A stretch of DNA of 64,000 nucleotides from Pseudomonadota bacterium (GTDB lineage: Bacteria > Myxococcota_A > Polyangia > Haliangiales > Haliangiaceae), in the NCBI GenBank assembly GCA_022360315.1, contig JAKSDA010000617.1:1-64000 (forward strand), read 5' to 3'. Under the pieces are notes generated by a model, which worked only from the letters and a program-made list of their open reading frames with translations, ran no database searches and had not been told where the DNA came from. Shown here in pieces: positions 62,355 through 64,000 of the stretch (positions are counted from its first letter, which is position 1; each line of letters opens with the position of its first letter). Both the position numbers and the translations under genes were made by a program.

Positions 62355-64000
62355 TCACCTGTGCCTGCTACTTTTCCGGAGTAGCTCCTCCGACCTCTTC
62401 CGGCGACCGAAATCTGCGCTCAGTGCAGGCTCTTCGATCTGGCGCAACACGGCGGCAAAACGCGGATCGCCGCGCAGTGGGTCGACCATGGGCTCGACCC
62501 GCAGAAACGGCATGATCCAGCCAGCTCGCCGGGCTGCGCTGCGCTCGAAGGCGACAATGGCTCGCTCGCGATCGCCCATGCCGAGATAGATCATCGCCAG
62601 GGTCGACGGTGCAACCGGCGCCCGTTCACTGTAACGCCTGGTGCGCTCGAGGTCCCATTGCCAGTACCTGGCCAGGGTATCGGCCGGATCGGCCGTACTG
62701 GCCTGGCCAGTGCGGACAGATTTCTCGTCCATTTCGCGTTGCGCCGCTCGCGCGGCAAGAGCGAGATCGCCCTTTAGCAGCTGGGAGAATAAAATGCAGC
62801 GGTGGGCCCAGTAATAACCGGGCTCCAGCTCGAGCGTTGTACGCGAATGCGCGATCGCCCGATCGTACTGACGGGCAAAATAGTAGTACCAGCCGATATC
62901 GGAGTTCACGCTGGGCGACAGCGGATCGAGGGTGCGGGCCCGTTGGACAGCGGCGATGGCCTGTTCGTGTTTGCCGACCACCGAATAGTACGCCGCTGAT
63001 CCATGATGCGCCTCGGCGTAGCCCGGATCGAGTTCGATCGCCCGTTCAAACGAATGTCGCGCAGCCTCGACATCCCAGTCTCGATAAAAGTGGATCGATG
63101 CCATGGCCAGGTGTGCTTCGGCATTGGACTCGTCGATCGTCAGCGCAGCTCGAGCGGCACTGCGCGCGGCGCGGAAGCGTTCTTTGGCGGGGACAGGACT
63201 CTTGAGATGTGCGTGAGCCAGAGCGGCGTGGGCTGCGGCGAAGAAGGGATCGATGGCAAGTGCGCGCTGCAAATGCGCCACTGCACTGGCCGCGGCCTTT
63301 GGCTTGCCCTGACTCAAATGATAGCGTCCTTTCAAATACGCCTCGTAGGCCGCGGGATCGCCGGTAAGACGGCGCGGCGAACCGGGCAACAGTTCGATGG
63401 CCAGAGCGTGAGCAATGGTCTCGGCCAGCTCGCTTTGCACAGCGAGCAAATCGGCCGGGGTGCGGTCGTAGCTATCGGCCCACACCGAGGTTTTGTCGGC
63501 TGCTCGGATAAGCTCGGCAGTGACTCGCAAACGCCGGCCACTGCGCCGCACTGTGCCGTCGAGCAGGTAGGCGACGCCCAGTTCGCTGGCGATCGCAGCC
63601 AGGGGTTTGTCGGTGCCCTTGTAGCGCATGGATGAGGTGCGCGCGATGACGCCGAGACGATTGCGGTAGCGCCGGCTGAGCTGGGAGATGAGTTCGGCCG
63701 TCAAGGCGTCGCCCAGATAGTCCTTGCTGTCAGTCGCGCCGTCGAGGGCGACAAACGGAAGTACGACCAGACGGTCCTGCCCATACACCACCGGCGCTGC
63801 GTGCGGCTCGCGCTCGGACGTCGAAGCGGTTTGCAGGACGAATATCGCCAGCAAGACCAGCGCACTCGACGCCACCACCACGGGCCAGGTCCGGCGGGGC
63901 GTGAAGCGAGTCAACACTCTGTGAACCGGGCCTGCTGGAACCGTGCAGGTAGCCTGCCGAGATGGCAGACCGACCGGTTCCGCCCGATCGCCCCCGGCCA
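62355..64000 (-). CDS. TolB-like N-terminal domain plus TPR protein (5' end outside window)
   Basis: The frame stays open to the right edge (548 residues visible); a GTG at 63917 is a possible internal start, but nothing supports it, so the N-terminus is probably outside. A membrane segment (VVVASSALVLLAIFVLQ) is followed by a TolB/FlgO-like domain (VVLPFVALDGATDSKDYLGD, LLDGTVRRSGRRLRVTAELI) and TPR repeats (HYHLSQGKPKAAASAVAHLQ type to the end). This is the usual C-terminal half of transmembrane regulators with an N-terminal winged helix (CadC-like) or a Ser/Thr kinase. The DNA-binding or kinase part should therefore lie to the right. Confidence 0.83.
   Translation of the reverse strand, partial: AGGDRAEPVGLPSRQATCTVPAGPVHRVLTRFTPRRTWPVVVASSALVLLAIFVLQTASTSEREPHAAPVVYGQDRLVVLPFVALDGATDSKDYLGDALTAELISQLSRRYRNRLGVIARTSSMRYKGTDKPLAAIASELGVAYLLDGTVRRSGRRLRVTAELIRAADKTSVWADSYDRTPADLLAVQSELAETIAHALAIELLPGSPRRLTGDPAAYEAYLKGRYHLSQGKPKAAASAVAHLQRALAIDPFFAAAHAALAHAHLKSPVPAKERFRAARSAARAALTIDESNAEAHLAMASIHFYRDWDVEAARHSFERAIELDPGYAEAHHGSAAYYSVVGKHEQAIAAVQRARTLDPLSPSVNSDIGWYYYFARQYDRAIAHSRTTLELEPGYYWAHRCILFSQLLKGDLALAARAAQREMDEKSVRTGQASTADPADTLARYWQWDLERTRRYSERAPVAPSTLAMIYLGMGDRERAIVAFERSAARRAGWIMPFLRVEPMVDPLRGDPRFAAVLRQIEEPALSADFGRRKRSEELLRKSSRHR

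Overview
This is a GC-rich, gene-dense bacterial chromosome segment. It carries about 54 protein-coding genes and one tRNA, with no rRNA, no CRISPR array and no intact insertion sequence. The gene content suggests a Myxococcota or related deltaproteobacterial-type Gram-negative: a Ser/Thr kinase fused to TPRs, a CHAT/TPR protein, Cys-rich lipoproteins, a Roadblock-like small protein, an FHA-GGDEF protein, a long MCE protein with a beta-rich tail, and a bEBP-type sigma-54 regulator. That placement is inferred from gene families, not from a marker gene.

Layout. 1-3.7 kb: a TPR protein running off the left edge and a secreted CHAT-protease-like TPR protein (one operon). 3.8-9.1 kb: a large carboxypeptidase-regulatory-repeat protein, a YbjN-like protein, a small conserved protein, a histidine phosphatase and a lipoprotein with seven PHAGM repeats plus a CcmI-like domain. 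9.1-12.5 kb: an mlaE-mlaF-mlaD lipid-transport operon. 13-16 kb: a Crp/Fnr regulator, thiS-thiG-thiE and tRNA-Thr(CGT). 16.7-21.8 kb: a FOXRED2-like flavoprotein, a Cys-rich lipoprotein and a YfhO-like membrane protein. 22-25 kb: a two-gene histidine-kinase/receiver module. 25.2-34.2 kb: an HsaA-like flavin oxygenase, a sigma-54 activator, NfeD plus a rearranged flotillin locus, a metallophosphoesterase and a MATE exporter. 34.2-37.2 kb: an aberrant ABC ATPase, a Roadblock-like protein, an AT-richer gap and a double-receiver regulator. 37.4-39.6 kb: a TetR/SDR/OsmC cassette with visible operators and a duplicated intergenic segment, probably acquired. 40-45.7 kb: acyl-CoA dehydrogenase, FHA-GGDEF, an esterase, glpK and tlyA. 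45.7-47.4 kb: a lower-GC sigma/anti-sigma island. 47.7-53.5 kb: a double GNAT protein, a sugar nucleotidyltransferase, a JmjC-like protein, a GNAT_6 protein and a metalloprotease-like/CxxCxxCC protein. 53.5-64 kb: a Ser/Thr kinase-TPR, an aminotransferase plus SDR pair, a lipoprotein with kinase-like motifs, an RluD-type pseudouridine synthase, a small conserved protein and a TolB-like/TPR protein running off the right edge.

Most operons are short and many are translationally coupled by 4-bp overlaps (mlaF/mlaD, thiG/thiE, GNAT/nucleotidyltransferase, GNAT_6/JmjC, SDR/aminotransferase). The points most worth a second look are the tandem flotillin locus with a +1 frame break, the sigma factor with an apparently split anti-sigma, the PHAGM-repeat CcmI-like lipoprotein, the kinase-like lipoprotein and the protease-like/CxxCxxCC fusion. 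No function was confirmed by database search.
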